64,000 bases of DNA from Streptomyces melanogenes (lineage in GTDB: Bacteria > Actinomycetota > Actinomycetes > Streptomycetales > Streptomycetaceae). Below are positions 17,480 to 24,616 of this stretch, piece after piece. The first letter of the stretch is position 1, and each line of letters opens with the position of its first letter. The notes beneath the pieces are model-generated. The model saw only the letters and a list, made by a program, of their open reading frames with translations. It was not told where the DNA came from and searched no databases. The DNA is taken from the NCBI RefSeq assembly GCF_014649795.1, contig NZ_BMTS01000001.1:124001-188000 (forward strand), in the 5' to 3' direction. The position numbers and the translations under genes were made by a program.

Positions 17480-18103
17480 TCAGGAACCGTCGCCGGTGCG
17501 GGCGGTCAGATGCTCCATTCCGAGCAGATCGTCGATGCCCGCCTTGATGCGCTCGGGTGTCACCCGCCGCCCGATGGTGAGGTGCTCCATCAGGCTCGGC
17601 ACGAACGGCGCGAGCAGCAGATGGGCCAGGATCGCCGTGTCCGCCTCGGGGCGCGCCTCGCGCAGGAGCATCGACACATGGGTGTGCAGAGTCGCGTACA
17701 CCCCGCTGGTGTAGCGCGCGCTCGGTGACGCGGCCTCCGCCAGCTGCATGATCTCGCGCTGCTCCACGATCCGGTCGGCGAGCGCGTGCAGGAAGGCGCG
17801 CAGCCGGTCGGCGGGCGGGGCGCCCGGGCCGAGCGGCGGGGGGCCGGTCAGGAACGACTGCTGGAAGCGCTGCTCGCTGTCGTCCAGGAGGGCGAAGAGG
17901 AGCTGGCTGACGTCGCCGAACCGCCGGTAGACCGTGCCGACGCCCATGCAGGCGGCGTGCGCGACCGCGTTCATGGTGACGGCCTGGGGCCCCTGCTCGG
18001 CAACGAGACGGGCCGCCGCGTCGAGGATCTTCCGGCGGTTGCGAGCGGCGTCGGCGCGCTCGGGTGGGGCCTGGCCCGTGACGGAGAGTTCGATGCGGGT
18101 CAT
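17480..18103 (-). CDS. TetR-family repressor, likely controlling wrbA
   Basis: A 207-residue regulator. The N-terminal helix-turn-helix is RNRRKILDAAARLVAEQG then AVTMNAVAHAACMGVGTVYRRFGDVSQLL, the usual TetR pattern; the C-terminal ligand domain starts near residue 85. It is divergent from wrbA. The 179-bp gap holds three copies of a palindrome CGGATA-N2-TATCCG, which fits an operator for this protein controlling both genes. The inducer is unknown; a quinone or electrophile would fit WrbA function. Confidence 0.88.
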   Translation of the reverse strand: MTRIELSVTGQAPPERADAARNRRKILDAAARLVAEQGPQAVTMNAVAHAACMGVGTVYRRFGDVSQLLFALLDDSEQRFQQSFLTGPPPLGPGAPPADRLRAFLHALADRIVEQREIMQLAEAASPSARYTSGVYATLHTHVSMLLREARPEADTAILAHLLLAPFVPSLMEHLTIGRRVTPERIKAGIDDLLGMEHLTARTGDGS

Positions 18104-18125
18104 GGTCCGAGGCTAGCGGATGCCT

Positions 18126-18237
18126 CGGATACGTATCCGCTTCGAGCGCGGGGTCGTGCGGAGCCCCTCCCGAATCGCTTGCAAAGTGGATTCCTATCCG
18201 CTTTACTCGTGCTCAGCGGAACCGGATAGATATCCGG
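18126..18237. promoter_or_regulatory. Three operator palindromes, CGGATA-N2-TATCCG
   Basis: Three related palindromes lie between the TetR gene and wrbA. A perfect CGGATA-CG-TATCCG is at 18126-18139. An imperfect copy with left arm TGGATT and right arm TATCCG is at 18187-18200. A perfect CCGGATA-GA-TATCCGG is at 18222-18237. All share a two-base spacer. Centre spacings are about 61 and 36 bases. They are strong candidates for TetR binding sites covering both divergent promoters. Confidence 0.8.
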
Positions 18238-18282
18238 ATCCAGTGCACAGTCTTACGATCTCTGCTTGGGAGGGGCCTCGTC

Positions 18283-18885
18283 ATGAGCGCCAAGGTCGCG
18301 GTCATCTACTACTCGTCCACCGGCAACGTCCACCAGCTCGCCAAGGCGGTCGCCGAGGGCGCCGAAAAGGCCGGCGCCGAGGTCCGGCTGCGCCGGGTCC
18401 CCGAGCTCGCCCCGGACTCCGCCATCGACGCCAACCCGGCCTGGCGCGAGCACGTCGAGGCCACCAAGGACGTCGAGATCGCCACGCTCGACGACCTGGC
18501 GTGGGCGGACGCGTACGCGCTCGGTTCGCCGACCCGTTACGGCAACATCGCCGCGCAGCTGAAGCAGTTTATCGACACCACGGGCGGCCTGTGGCAGCAG
18601 GGCGCGCTGGCGGACAAGCCCGCCACGGGCTTCACCAGCGCCCACAACGCCCACGGCGGCAACGAGTCGACGACGCTGGCCCTCTACAACACGTTCCACC
18701 ACTGGGGCTCGATCATCGTCGCGCCCGGCTACACGAACCCGGTCGTGTACGGCGCGGGCGGCAACCCGTACGGCACGGCCCACGCCGGCGCCGAGGCCGT
18801 CTCCGAGGACACCCTGGTGGCGGCCCGCTACCAGGGCGAGCGCCTGGCGACGATCGCCGCGCGTCTGCTGGCGGGCTCGCGCTGA
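18283..18885 (+). CDS. wrbA: NAD(P)H:quinone oxidoreductase, WrbA type
   Basis: A flavodoxin-fold FMN enzyme of 200 residues that reduces quinones by two electrons, protecting against redox cycling. The FMN phosphate loop YYSSTGNVHQLA is near residue 10. SPTRYGNIAAQLKQFIDTTGGLW and the ring-contact segment TSAHNAHGGNESTTL are characteristic of WrbA. The C-terminal GERLATIAARLLAG helix is present. ATG at 18283 is preceded by GGGAGGGG. Regulation by the divergent TetR protein through three palindromes is likely. Confidence 0.92.
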   Translation: MSAKVAVIYYSSTGNVHQLAKAVAEGAEKAGAEVRLRRVPELAPDSAIDANPAWREHVEATKDVEIATLDDLAWADAYALGSPTRYGNIAAQLKQFIDTTGGLWQQGALADKPATGFTSAHNAHGGNESTTLALYNTFHHWGSIIVAPGYTNPVVYGAGGNPYGTAHAGAEAVSEDTLVAARYQGERLATIAARLLAGSR

Positions 18886-19007
18886 CCGTTCCCGCTCCTT
18901 CGGTGCCCCGGCCGTACGTCACGGCCGGGGCACCGACGCGTACATCGACGTAGAGGGGGAACCCGTACCAACCGACCGCACACGCAGTCGAGTTCGGAGG
19001 TACAGCC

Positions 19008-19229
19008 ATGGGTCTGGGCGGATGCATTCTGCTGATCGGGGCCGGAGCGATTCTCACGTTCGCGGTCGACTGGCATGTGCAGGGCATGAACATCCATGTG
19101 GCCGGTCTGGTCCTGATGGCCGTCGGCATCATAGGAACGGCGGCGTACGTCAGCATCTTCAAGCGCAGGCGGCTCCAGGCACCGCCTCCTGCCGCGCCGG
19201 TGGTCGAAGAGGACCGCCGCTACTACTGA
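19008..19229 (+). CDS. Small two-helix membrane protein (DUF6458-like)
   Basis: A 73-residue protein with two membrane helices, GGCILLIGAGAILTFAVDWHV and HVAGLVLMAVGIIGTAAYVSIF, followed by a basic stretch KRRRLQ and a Pro-rich acidic tail ending in EEDRRYY. This architecture matches the small actinobacterial family DUF6458, whose function is unknown. GGAGG lies about 9 bases before the ATG. It sits 17 bases ahead of the VOC gene, so the two may be co-transcribed. Confidence 0.75.
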   Translation: MGLGGCILLIGAGAILTFAVDWHVQGMNIHVAGLVLMAVGIIGTAAYVSIFKRRRLQAPPPAAPVVEEDRRYY

Positions 19230-19246
19230 GGCGCGGAGGATTTCGC

Positions 19247-19660
19247 ATGGAACCCCTGTCGAAGAAGGTGACGACGGAGTCGACCGGCCTGGTGGAAGCG
19301 GCGGTCCTCGCCCTCGACTGCGCCGAACCGGAGGCACTCGCCGAGTTCTACGCCCGCCTGCTGGGCGCCGAGCCGCCGGCGGAACGCGGTACGGAACGAC
19401 TGGAGATCACCGCCCCCGGCGGCACGAGAATGGCCTTCCGCCGCGACCACGGCGCGGCCCCCAACAGCTGGCCCCGCCCCGACGACTCCCAGCAGGCGCA
19501 CCTGGAACTGCTGGTGTCCCGGGAGGACATGGACGCGGTCGAACGCCAGGTGATCACACTGGGCGGCCGCCCCCTGGACACGAAGGACAACGGCGGGCTC
19601 CACGACACCAGGCTGTACTCGGATCCGGCGGGGCATACGTTTTCGTTGCGGAGCGGGTGA
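19247..19660 (+). CDS. VOC (glyoxalase/dioxygenase superfamily) protein
   Basis: A 137-residue protein with the paired beta-alpha-beta-beta-beta units of the vicinal oxygen chelate fold. The first unit is VEAAVLALDCAEPEALAEFYARLLGAE and the second is AHLELLVSREDMDAVERQVITLGGRPL, ending LYSDPAGHTFSLRSG. Family members act as glyoxalases, bleomycin-type resistance binders or dioxygenases; the substrate here is not evident. ATG at 19247 has GGAGGA at 6 bases. Confidence 0.8.
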   Translation: MEPLSKKVTTESTGLVEAAVLALDCAEPEALAEFYARLLGAEPPAERGTERLEITAPGGTRMAFRRDHGAAPNSWPRPDDSQQAHLELLVSREDMDAVERQVITLGGRPLDTKDNGGLHDTRLYSDPAGHTFSLRSG

Positions 19661-19687
19661 GGGGCCGCGCGGAGGACGAGGCCGGGC

Positions 19688-19703
19688 TGAGTACGGGTAC
19701 TCA
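19688..19703. promoter_or_regulatory. 16-bp palindrome TGAGTAC-GG-GTACTCA
   Basis: A perfect 7-bp inverted repeat with a two-base spacer lies 36 bases upstream of the small membrane protein start at 19740. It probably marks an operator or promoter element. No adjacent regulator suggests which protein binds it. Confidence 0.45.
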
Positions 19704-19739
19704 TGCGCCCGCCTCACCCGCACGGCCAGGGTGACGGAC

Positions 19740-20150
19740 ATGAACCTGCCCATCGCCCCGCCGGCCTTCGACGCCACGACCGGCCCCAAGCGGCGCCACC
19801 GCGCCGATTTGGGCGCGGACATCGCGGCCGGGTGCGGCCTGATGCTCCTGGAGCTGTTCTTCCTGGGGATGACCTTTGGACTGTGGTTCCTGTCGGGGCT
19901 CGACCTCGACGCGGGGGAGCCCGTCCACGTCGACTCGTTGTGGGGTTACCTGGCTGTCGCGGGCGGGGTGGGTGTGGTGGCGGTCGTGGCGGCTGCGGTT
20001 GCTGCCCGTGCGGGAGCGGTGGTGACGGTCATCAGCCAGGTGGTCATGGCCGTTCTGGTCTGTGTCTGCGTGGTCGGCGGGGCCGCGATGCAGTCCCATG
20101 AGGATGTGAAGTGCCGTGATGTGCCGTCCGCTTCGGGCTGCGACGACTGA
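19740..20150 (+). CDS. Hypothetical membrane protein with four hydrophobic spans
   Basis: A 136-residue protein of unknown function, resembling small streptomycete membrane proteins. After a polar N-terminus (PPAFDATTGPKRRHRADLG), hydrophobic spans include CGLMLLELFFLGMTFGLWFL, GYLAVAGGVGVVAVVAAAVAA and VVTVISQVVMAVLVCVCVVG. The C-terminal tail HEDVKCRDVPSASGCDD holds two cysteines and is probably outside the cell. ATG at 19740 is preferred over the GTG at 19731 because AGGG lies at good distance. No named function can be given. Confidence 0.6.
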   Translation: MNLPIAPPAFDATTGPKRRHRADLGADIAAGCGLMLLELFFLGMTFGLWFLSGLDLDAGEPVHVDSLWGYLAVAGGVGVVAVVAAAVAARAGAVVTVISQVVMAVLVCVCVVGGAAMQSHEDVKCRDVPSASGCDD

Positions 20151-20306
20151 TCCCGCGTGCTGGCGGGCTACCGCCTGGCTTCCGAGCACCGTTTCCCCGG
20201 CCGCGCTGAATTATCCGTATGCCGTGCCGGTCCGGGCCGCCGAGTCGGCGGCCGAACTTGGCTTCGACGTGGGGCCGCGATCTGGCAGCGCCACTCTCCG
20301 CTATTG

Positions 20307-20320
20307 TTGAACGCGTTCAA
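20307..20320. promoter_or_regulatory. 14-bp perfect palindrome TTGAACGCGTTCAA
   Basis: This perfect palindrome lies about 50 bases upstream of the membrane protein gene at 20371. Its form is typical of TetR-family operators, yet no TetR gene is adjacent. It is a candidate target for a regulator encoded elsewhere, including the TetR proteins at 17480 or 23801, whose own gaps carry different palindromes. Confidence 0.5.
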
Positions 20321-20370
20321 GTCGGCGCGTAGAGCGACATGGGGCGCTGCGCGGCGGGGCGGGAGTGGGG

Positions 20371-20946
20371 GTGCCTGGCGTGGCGCGGAGTGCGAGTAGG
20401 GGTGCTGCGGGGCAGACGGGATCTGCGCCGTCGTCGGTGCCGATGGCTGTGCTGTGTGTGACCGTTGCCGCGCTGGTATTGATATGGATCGAGGCGTTCG
20501 GCGGTTCCCCGGAGGGCGCTGCGGTGCTGATTCCTGTAGCCGTCGTGGCTGGGCCGGTGATGTTTGTGTCGGTGAGCGCGGCGGTGACCGTCGCGTACGT
20601 CCTGCCTGCTGTAGCCCTTGCTCATTGGTTCGCGCGGCGCACCGGCCGCAGGCGGCAGTGGCGGTGGGTGGCCGCGAGCGGCGCACTCGGGCTGCTGCCC
20701 GCGGCTGGCCTGCCCACGTTGTTCCGGATCCTGCACGGCGGGCTCCATGACTGGCGTCGGATTGCCGTGGAGGGTCTGGTGTTCGCGGGTGTGCTGTGGA
20801 TTGTTGCGACTCCGGCCGCCGTTGCCGCGCACATGACCGTGCTGCGGGAAGACGCAGGAGACCCGATCCGGCCGGTTGGTGACATCCTCCTGTGGGGAAC
20901 GCTGGGGCTGTCGATCGAACTCACAGGGTGGCTGGCATGCCTCTGA
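20371..20946 (+). CDS. Hypothetical multi-span membrane protein
   Basis: A 191-residue hydrophobic protein I do not recognise. Spans include VPMAVLCVTVAALVLIWIEA, AAVLIPVAVVAGPVMFVSV, AAVTVAYVLPAVALAHWFA, RWVAASGALGLLPAAGLPTL and EGLVFAGVLWIVATPAAVAA. A basic loop ARRTGRRRQWRW is probably cytosolic. GTG at 20371 follows GGGAG at 5 bases; GTG at 20365 is also possible. A perfect palindrome just upstream suggests repressor control. Codon use here is less GC3-extreme than in neighbours. Confidence 0.5.
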   Translation: MPGVARSASRGAAGQTGSAPSSVPMAVLCVTVAALVLIWIEAFGGSPEGAAVLIPVAVVAGPVMFVSVSAAVTVAYVLPAVALAHWFARRTGRRRQWRWVAASGALGLLPAAGLPTLFRILHGGLHDWRRIAVEGLVFAGVLWIVATPAAVAAHMTVLREDAGDPIRPVGDILLWGTLGLSIELTGWLACL

Positions 20947-21013
20947 ATCAGGCGGTGGGGTGTGAGTGGGCCGCCGCCGTGCACCCGTAGCGGTCATGCT
21001 CTTGTCGGTGTGA

Positions 21014-21385
21014 TCAGGCGACCAGTTCACTGATCTCGAACAGATGTCCGTCAGGGTCGCGGAAGAATGCTCGGATCTCGTAACCGCGGTCCAGCGGCGG
21101 AGTGAGGAAACGCGCCCCGCGCGACCGGAGCGTTTCGTATGCGCCACGGCAGTCGCGTACGCGAAAGATCAGTTCGGCGCTGACCCGGTCGGGGTCCGTG
21201 GGTGGGGCCATGGTCACGGTCGGTTTGTCCTCGGTCGGGTCGCCGCCCGGGACCAGGAGCAGCCAGCCGCCCAGCATGCGCAGCACGCACGAGGATTCGT
21301 ACGCGCGGTCGACGTGCGCGCCCAGTACCTCCTCGTACCACTGACGCGAGGCCGCGACGTCGGAGACGACGAGCAACCGGGTCAT
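21014..21385 (-). CDS. VOC family protein (glyoxalase-like)
   Basis: A 123-residue vicinal oxygen chelate protein. It begins MTRLLVVSDVAASRQWYEEVLGA and ends GYEIRAFFRDPDGHLFEISEL, the usual glyoxalase/bleomycin-resistance fold ends; the central SAELIFRVRDCRGAYETLRSRGARF is the second unit. ATG at 21385 is favoured because GAGG lies 8 bases upstream; ATG 21391 and GTG 21415 would add two or ten residues. The next gene is divergent. Substrate unknown. Confidence 0.75.
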   Translation of the reverse strand: MTRLLVVSDVAASRQWYEEVLGAHVDRAYESSCVLRMLGGWLLLVPGGDPTEDKPTVTMAPPTDPDRVSAELIFRVRDCRGAYETLRSRGARFLTPPLDRGYEIRAFFRDPDGHLFEISELVA

Positions 21386-21610
21386 TTCCATGTCCTCGGT
21401 CGGGAAAGCACTCACCGCGCGGACACCTCCTTGGGACGGAACCCCGCCGCTTCGGGGCGGCCCTTGTCTCTCATCGTCGGGGGTTGTGGGCGTCGTGCCA
21501 CCGGAGTCGGCCGCATGTGCCTACCGAGTCGCCAGTGGCGCGAGGGCGGGCCAGGATGGGCGGGCATATCTCGTACATCTCGTGTATCTCGATATGAGAG
21601 GTTCGATTCC

Positions 21611-22282
21611 ATGGCCGCTGAGAACGCGTCCGAGCCGGAGAACGGGCCCGTAAGAGTGCTCGTCTTCGGGGGCTCGCTGCGTGCCGATTCCCTGAACAGG
21701 CGTCTAGCCGCGCTCATCGCCCGGCTGGTGGAACGTACCGGCGCGGCCGTCGAACTCGCCCATATGCGGGACTTCACCATGCCGGTCTACGACGGGGACG
21801 TCGAGACGGCCGAGGGGCTACCGCCGGGCGCGCTGGCTCTGCGGGAGCGTATCGAGGCGTGCGACGCGTTCGTGATCTCGGCTCCGGAGTACAACGCGTC
21901 GGTGTCCGGTGTGCTGAAGAACGCCATCGACTGGGTCTCGCGTGTCCGCCCCCAACCGTTCAAGGACAAGCACGCCCTGCTCGCCTCGGCCTCGCCCTCC
22001 ATGGTGGGAGGAAACCGCGGGCTGTGGGCGCTGCGGGTCCCGCTCGAACACCTCGGCACCCGCGTGTACCCGGACATGTTCAGCCTCGCCAAGGCGCACG
22101 AGGGTTTCACCGAGAGCGGTGACCTGTCCGACTCGGCGCTCCAGGAGCGCCTGGCGGACACGGCGGCGTCGTTCGTGCGGTTGGTGGAGGCCGACACCCG
22201 TTACGTATGCCTGCAACGCCGCTGGTACGAGTTCCTGGGGGACTGCACGGACGCGCCGGTCACTCTGCGGGCCCAGGACTGA
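21611..22282 (+). CDS. NADPH-dependent FMN reductase family protein
   Basis: A flavodoxin-like oxidoreductase of 223 residues that uses NAD(P)H to reduce FMN, azo compounds or quinones. The FMN phosphate loop GGSLRADSLNRRLAAL is near residue 20. SAPEYNASVSGVLKNAIDWVSR is the family signature around the flavin ring, and ASASPSMVGGNRGLWALR follows. The C-terminal extension (RYVCLQRRWYEFLGDCTDAP) is longer than in minimal members. ATG at 21611 follows GAGAGG. Upstream are three 9-bp tandem copies of ATCTCG. Confidence 0.85.
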   Translation: MAAENASEPENGPVRVLVFGGSLRADSLNRRLAALIARLVERTGAAVELAHMRDFTMPVYDGDVETAEGLPPGALALRERIEACDAFVISAPEYNASVSGVLKNAIDWVSRVRPQPFKDKHALLASASPSMVGGNRGLWALRVPLEHLGTRVYPDMFSLAKAHEGFTESGDLSDSALQERLADTAASFVRLVEADTRYVCLQRRWYEFLGDCTDAPVTLRAQD

Positions 22283-22501
22283 GCGCCTTTCGGGGGGCCG
22301 TGGTGGACCGTCACGGCGACGTCCCCCGTCCTTTCCGTCGTGCGGGGACAGCGGCGGCGTCCAAACAGGCCATTGTTTAGGTAATTTGGCTATTTCGAGA
22401 CATTTGATCAGCATTTCTTACGCGATGTGAATATTTTCCGTATAGGTTAGGTGTTGTCAGTCGGAGAATTTCTTCGGCTGTACAACCGAAAGGCGTACCC
22501 C

Positions 22502-23128
22502 ATGCGCTCCATGCGCACCATCGCCATCCCCCGAAGCCTCCTCGTCGCCGTGTTCGCTGTCGCCGGCCTCGCTGCTACCCCCGTCCTCGCTTCCGCAACG
22601 TCACAGACCAACACGGGCATCGCCCGCACCCACACCGACCTCGGAGCCCTGGGGCTCCCCGGTGGCAACGGAGCCAATGGAGTGGGGAGCAACGGTGGGA
22701 TCGGCGGCCTGGGCGGTACCGGCGGCGCGGCCGGCGCCAACGGCAACGGCGGCAACGGAGGCGCCGGCGGCAACGCCAACGGCATCCTGAGTGTCGGCGG
22801 CGCCGGTGGCGCGGGAGGCGCCGGCGGGGCCAACGGCAACGGTGGCACTGGCGGGTTCGGCGGCGCCGCCACACTCAATGGCACCGGTGGCAAAGGCGGC
22901 GTAGGGGGCGTCGGCGATGCCGGGGCCGGTATCCCCGGTGGCGCGGGCGGCAACGGCGGTGCCTCCACAGTGGGAGGCGGCCACAAGGGCGGTACGGGTG
23001 GCGCCGGCGGCGCTGCCAGCCCCGTATGCCCGGGCAAGCCGGGTGGCAACGGCACCGCTGCCACGTTCGGCGCTGACGGCACCACGGGTGCCACCGGCGC
23101 TGCCGGTCGCACCACCCTTCCCTGCTGA
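22502..23128 (+). CDS. Secreted glycine-rich PGRS-like repeat protein
   Basis: A 208-residue exported protein. The signal peptide runs through LLVAVFAVAGLAATPVLASA, with likely cleavage after ASA. The mature protein is mostly GGxGG/GNGG triplets (GGNGGAGGNANG, GGAGGAGGAGGANGNGG and so on), resembling the PGRS part of mycobacterial PE_PGRS proteins but without a PE domain. Two cysteines occur near the end (SPVCPGKPGG and the final LPC). The fold may be a glycine-rich helix bundle at the cell surface. ATG at 22502 begins the signal peptide. A very AT-rich promoter region lies upstream and a strong terminator downstream. Confidence 0.75.
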   Translation: MRSMRTIAIPRSLLVAVFAVAGLAATPVLASATSQTNTGIARTHTDLGALGLPGGNGANGVGSNGGIGGLGGTGGAAGANGNGGNGGAGGNANGILSVGGAGGAGGAGGANGNGGTGGFGGAATLNGTGGKGGVGGVGDAGAGIPGGAGGNGGASTVGGGHKGGTGGAGGAASPVCPGKPGGNGTAATFGADGTTGATGAAGRTTLPC

Positions 23129-23144
23129 GCGTCGCACGACCAGC

Positions 23145-23192
23145 GAAAGGCCGGTCCTCTTGCCCCTTCGGGGGCGGGAGGACCGGCCTTTC
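23145..23192 (+). terminator. Strong hairpin terminator after the glycine-rich gene
   Basis: A perfect 15-bp stem, GAAAGGCCGGTCCTC at 23145-23159 pairing with GAGGACCGGCCTTTC at 23178-23192, encloses an 18-base loop that itself holds CCCC-TTCG-GGGG. It lies 17 bases after the stop of the secreted protein gene, and there is no long T-tract. Confidence 0.85.
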
Positions 23193-23344
23193 GCGTGCAT
23201 GCCGAGGCGCGGGGAGGGTCGGCCACACCGGCCGACAGGAAGCCTCCGCTCCCTCGAAGAGTCTGGCACCATGCAGCGACATCGCAGTGTGGGACAGCGT
23301 CGCAGCGTGGGACAGCATCGACCCAAGGAAGCAGGCAGTCGAAG

Positions 23345-23749
23345 ATGACCGATCCCGGCGGTACGAGGCAGCATCATCCGGTCGTCGTCGCGCACCGGAC
23401 CCACCGCGCGGGCGACGCCCAGTTGCGCATCGCCGATGCGATCACCAAGTTCGCCGGCTCCATGCCGTTCGTCTATCTGCATGCGGTCGGTTTCGCGCTC
23501 TGGATGCTGTTCGTGGAATCCAACCCTTGGCCCACGCTGACCCTCGTCGTATCCCTTGAGGCGATCTTCCTCTCGACGTTTGTCATGATCGGCCAGAACC
23601 GGCAGGCGGAGTTCCAGCAGGCGAAAGCCGATCACGACTTCGTCGAGCAGGAACTGGAGCTCAAGACGAACACCGAGCTGACCAGGGCGATCCACACGAT
23701 GACCGCGGAACTCCACCGGCGGCTGCTGACCACCCCCGAGAAGGAATAG
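23345..23749 (+). CDS. DUF1003 family membrane protein
   Basis: A 134-residue protein with the DUF1003 pattern. RIADAITKFAGSMPFVYLHA leads into two membrane helices (AVGFALWMLFVE and LTLVVSLEAIFLSTFVMIGQ), then NRQAEFQQAKADHDFVEQELEL, a charged helical tail. The function of DUF1003 is not established; the tail may form a coiled coil. ATG at 23345 is preceded by AGGAAG at some distance. It stands alone between a terminator and a convergent TetR gene. Confidence 0.85.
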   Translation: MTDPGGTRQHHPVVVAHRTHRAGDAQLRIADAITKFAGSMPFVYLHAVGFALWMLFVESNPWPTLTLVVSLEAIFLSTFVMIGQNRQAEFQQAKADHDFVEQELELKTNTELTRAIHTMTAELHRRLLTTPEKE

Positions 23750-23800
23750 CGCCGCCGTAGTCTCCATTGCGGTCCCCTGCGCGCCCAGGACTGAGCGGGA

Positions 23801-24517
23801 TCAGCCGGTGTCGAGGCCGTCGATCAGCCGGTTGAGGAACCGGGTGAAGGTGGCTTCGGGGGTGAGCGGGCGGCCGGGGGCGGAGAGGGCTTCGGCGAGT
23901 TCCGGGTGGTGGCCGTCCGTGGCCACGGCCGCGAGGTAGCGGGCTTCGGCGGCGGCCCGGTCGGGCGACTGCGAGGCCGCGGCCTGCGCGATCTCATGCG
24001 CGGCGTGCCCGGCCACGAATGCCGTGAGCTGGGCGAAGACCTCCAGCTTCGCCGTACCGTCCAGCCCGGTGGGCCGCAGCACAGCGAGCACACGCTCCAG
24101 GAAGGCGAGCGTGTTGGGTCCGGGGATGCGGCGGCCGGTCAGGGCGGCGGGCAGCCAGGGGTGTCGCAGCATGTGGGCGCGCTGGAGGTGGGCGATGGCC
24201 TTCAGATCGGCGCGCCAGTCGCCGGTGGATGTGTCCGTCGTCGGCAGTTCGCCGCTGACGTGGTCGACCATCAGGTTGAGCAACGTTTCTTTGTCCGGGG
24301 CGTAGCTGTAGAGCGACATGACACCGGCTCCCACCTGTGCGGCGACCTTCCGCATGGTGACCGCTTCGAGCCCCTCCGCATCCGCCAGGGCGACGGCCGC
24401 GGCGGTGATCGCCTCTCGGCTGTAGGCGGGCTTGCGGCCTCTGCGTGGCTGGGCGGGGCTCAGCCAGAGCTGCTGGGGGTCGATGCCCGGGGCGTCGGTC
24501 TCTCCCTCGCGGGACAT
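23801..24517 (-). CDS. TetR-family regulator with TetR_C-type ligand domain
   Basis: A 238-residue regulator. A polar leader (MSREGETDAPGIDPQQLW) precedes RRGRKPAYSREAITAAAVALADAEGLEAVTMRKVAAQVGAGVMSLYSYAPDKETLL, the helix-turn-helix region of TetR(D)-like proteins. The C-terminal domain has GPNTLAFLERVLAVLR and ends TFTRFLNRLIDGLDTG. It is divergent from a CocE-type hydrolase. A palindrome at 24581-24593 in the 99-bp gap is the probable operator. Confidence 0.88.
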   Translation of the reverse strand: MSREGETDAPGIDPQQLWLSPAQPRRGRKPAYSREAITAAAVALADAEGLEAVTMRKVAAQVGAGVMSLYSYAPDKETLLNLMVDHVSGELPTTDTSTGDWRADLKAIAHLQRAHMLRHPWLPAALTGRRIPGPNTLAFLERVLAVLRPTGLDGTAKLEVFAQLTAFVAGHAAHEIAQAAASQSPDRAAAEARYLAAVATDGHHPELAEALSAPGRPLTPEATFTRFLNRLIDGLDTG

Positions 24518-24580
24518 GGTCCCTGCTCCTTCCCTTGATCACGGAGGCCTTGCGGGTGTCAGTCAAGCATGCTCTATTCT

Positions 24581-24593
24581 CGTACAGTGTACG
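24581..24593. promoter_or_regulatory. Operator-like palindrome CGTACA-G-TGTACG
   Basis: A perfect 6-bp inverted repeat with one central base overlaps the start region of the hydrolase gene. It follows a TATTCT box (24575-24580) that could be its -10 element. This position would let the divergent TetR protein block transcription. Confidence 0.55.
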
Positions 24594-24616
24594 GAAAAGA
24601 AGGAGGGGAAGGAACC

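Noticed and set aside
22451..22501. Upstream GTG start extending the glycine-rich protein
   Set aside because: It would place polar residues before a clean signal peptide that starts at the ATG at 22502.
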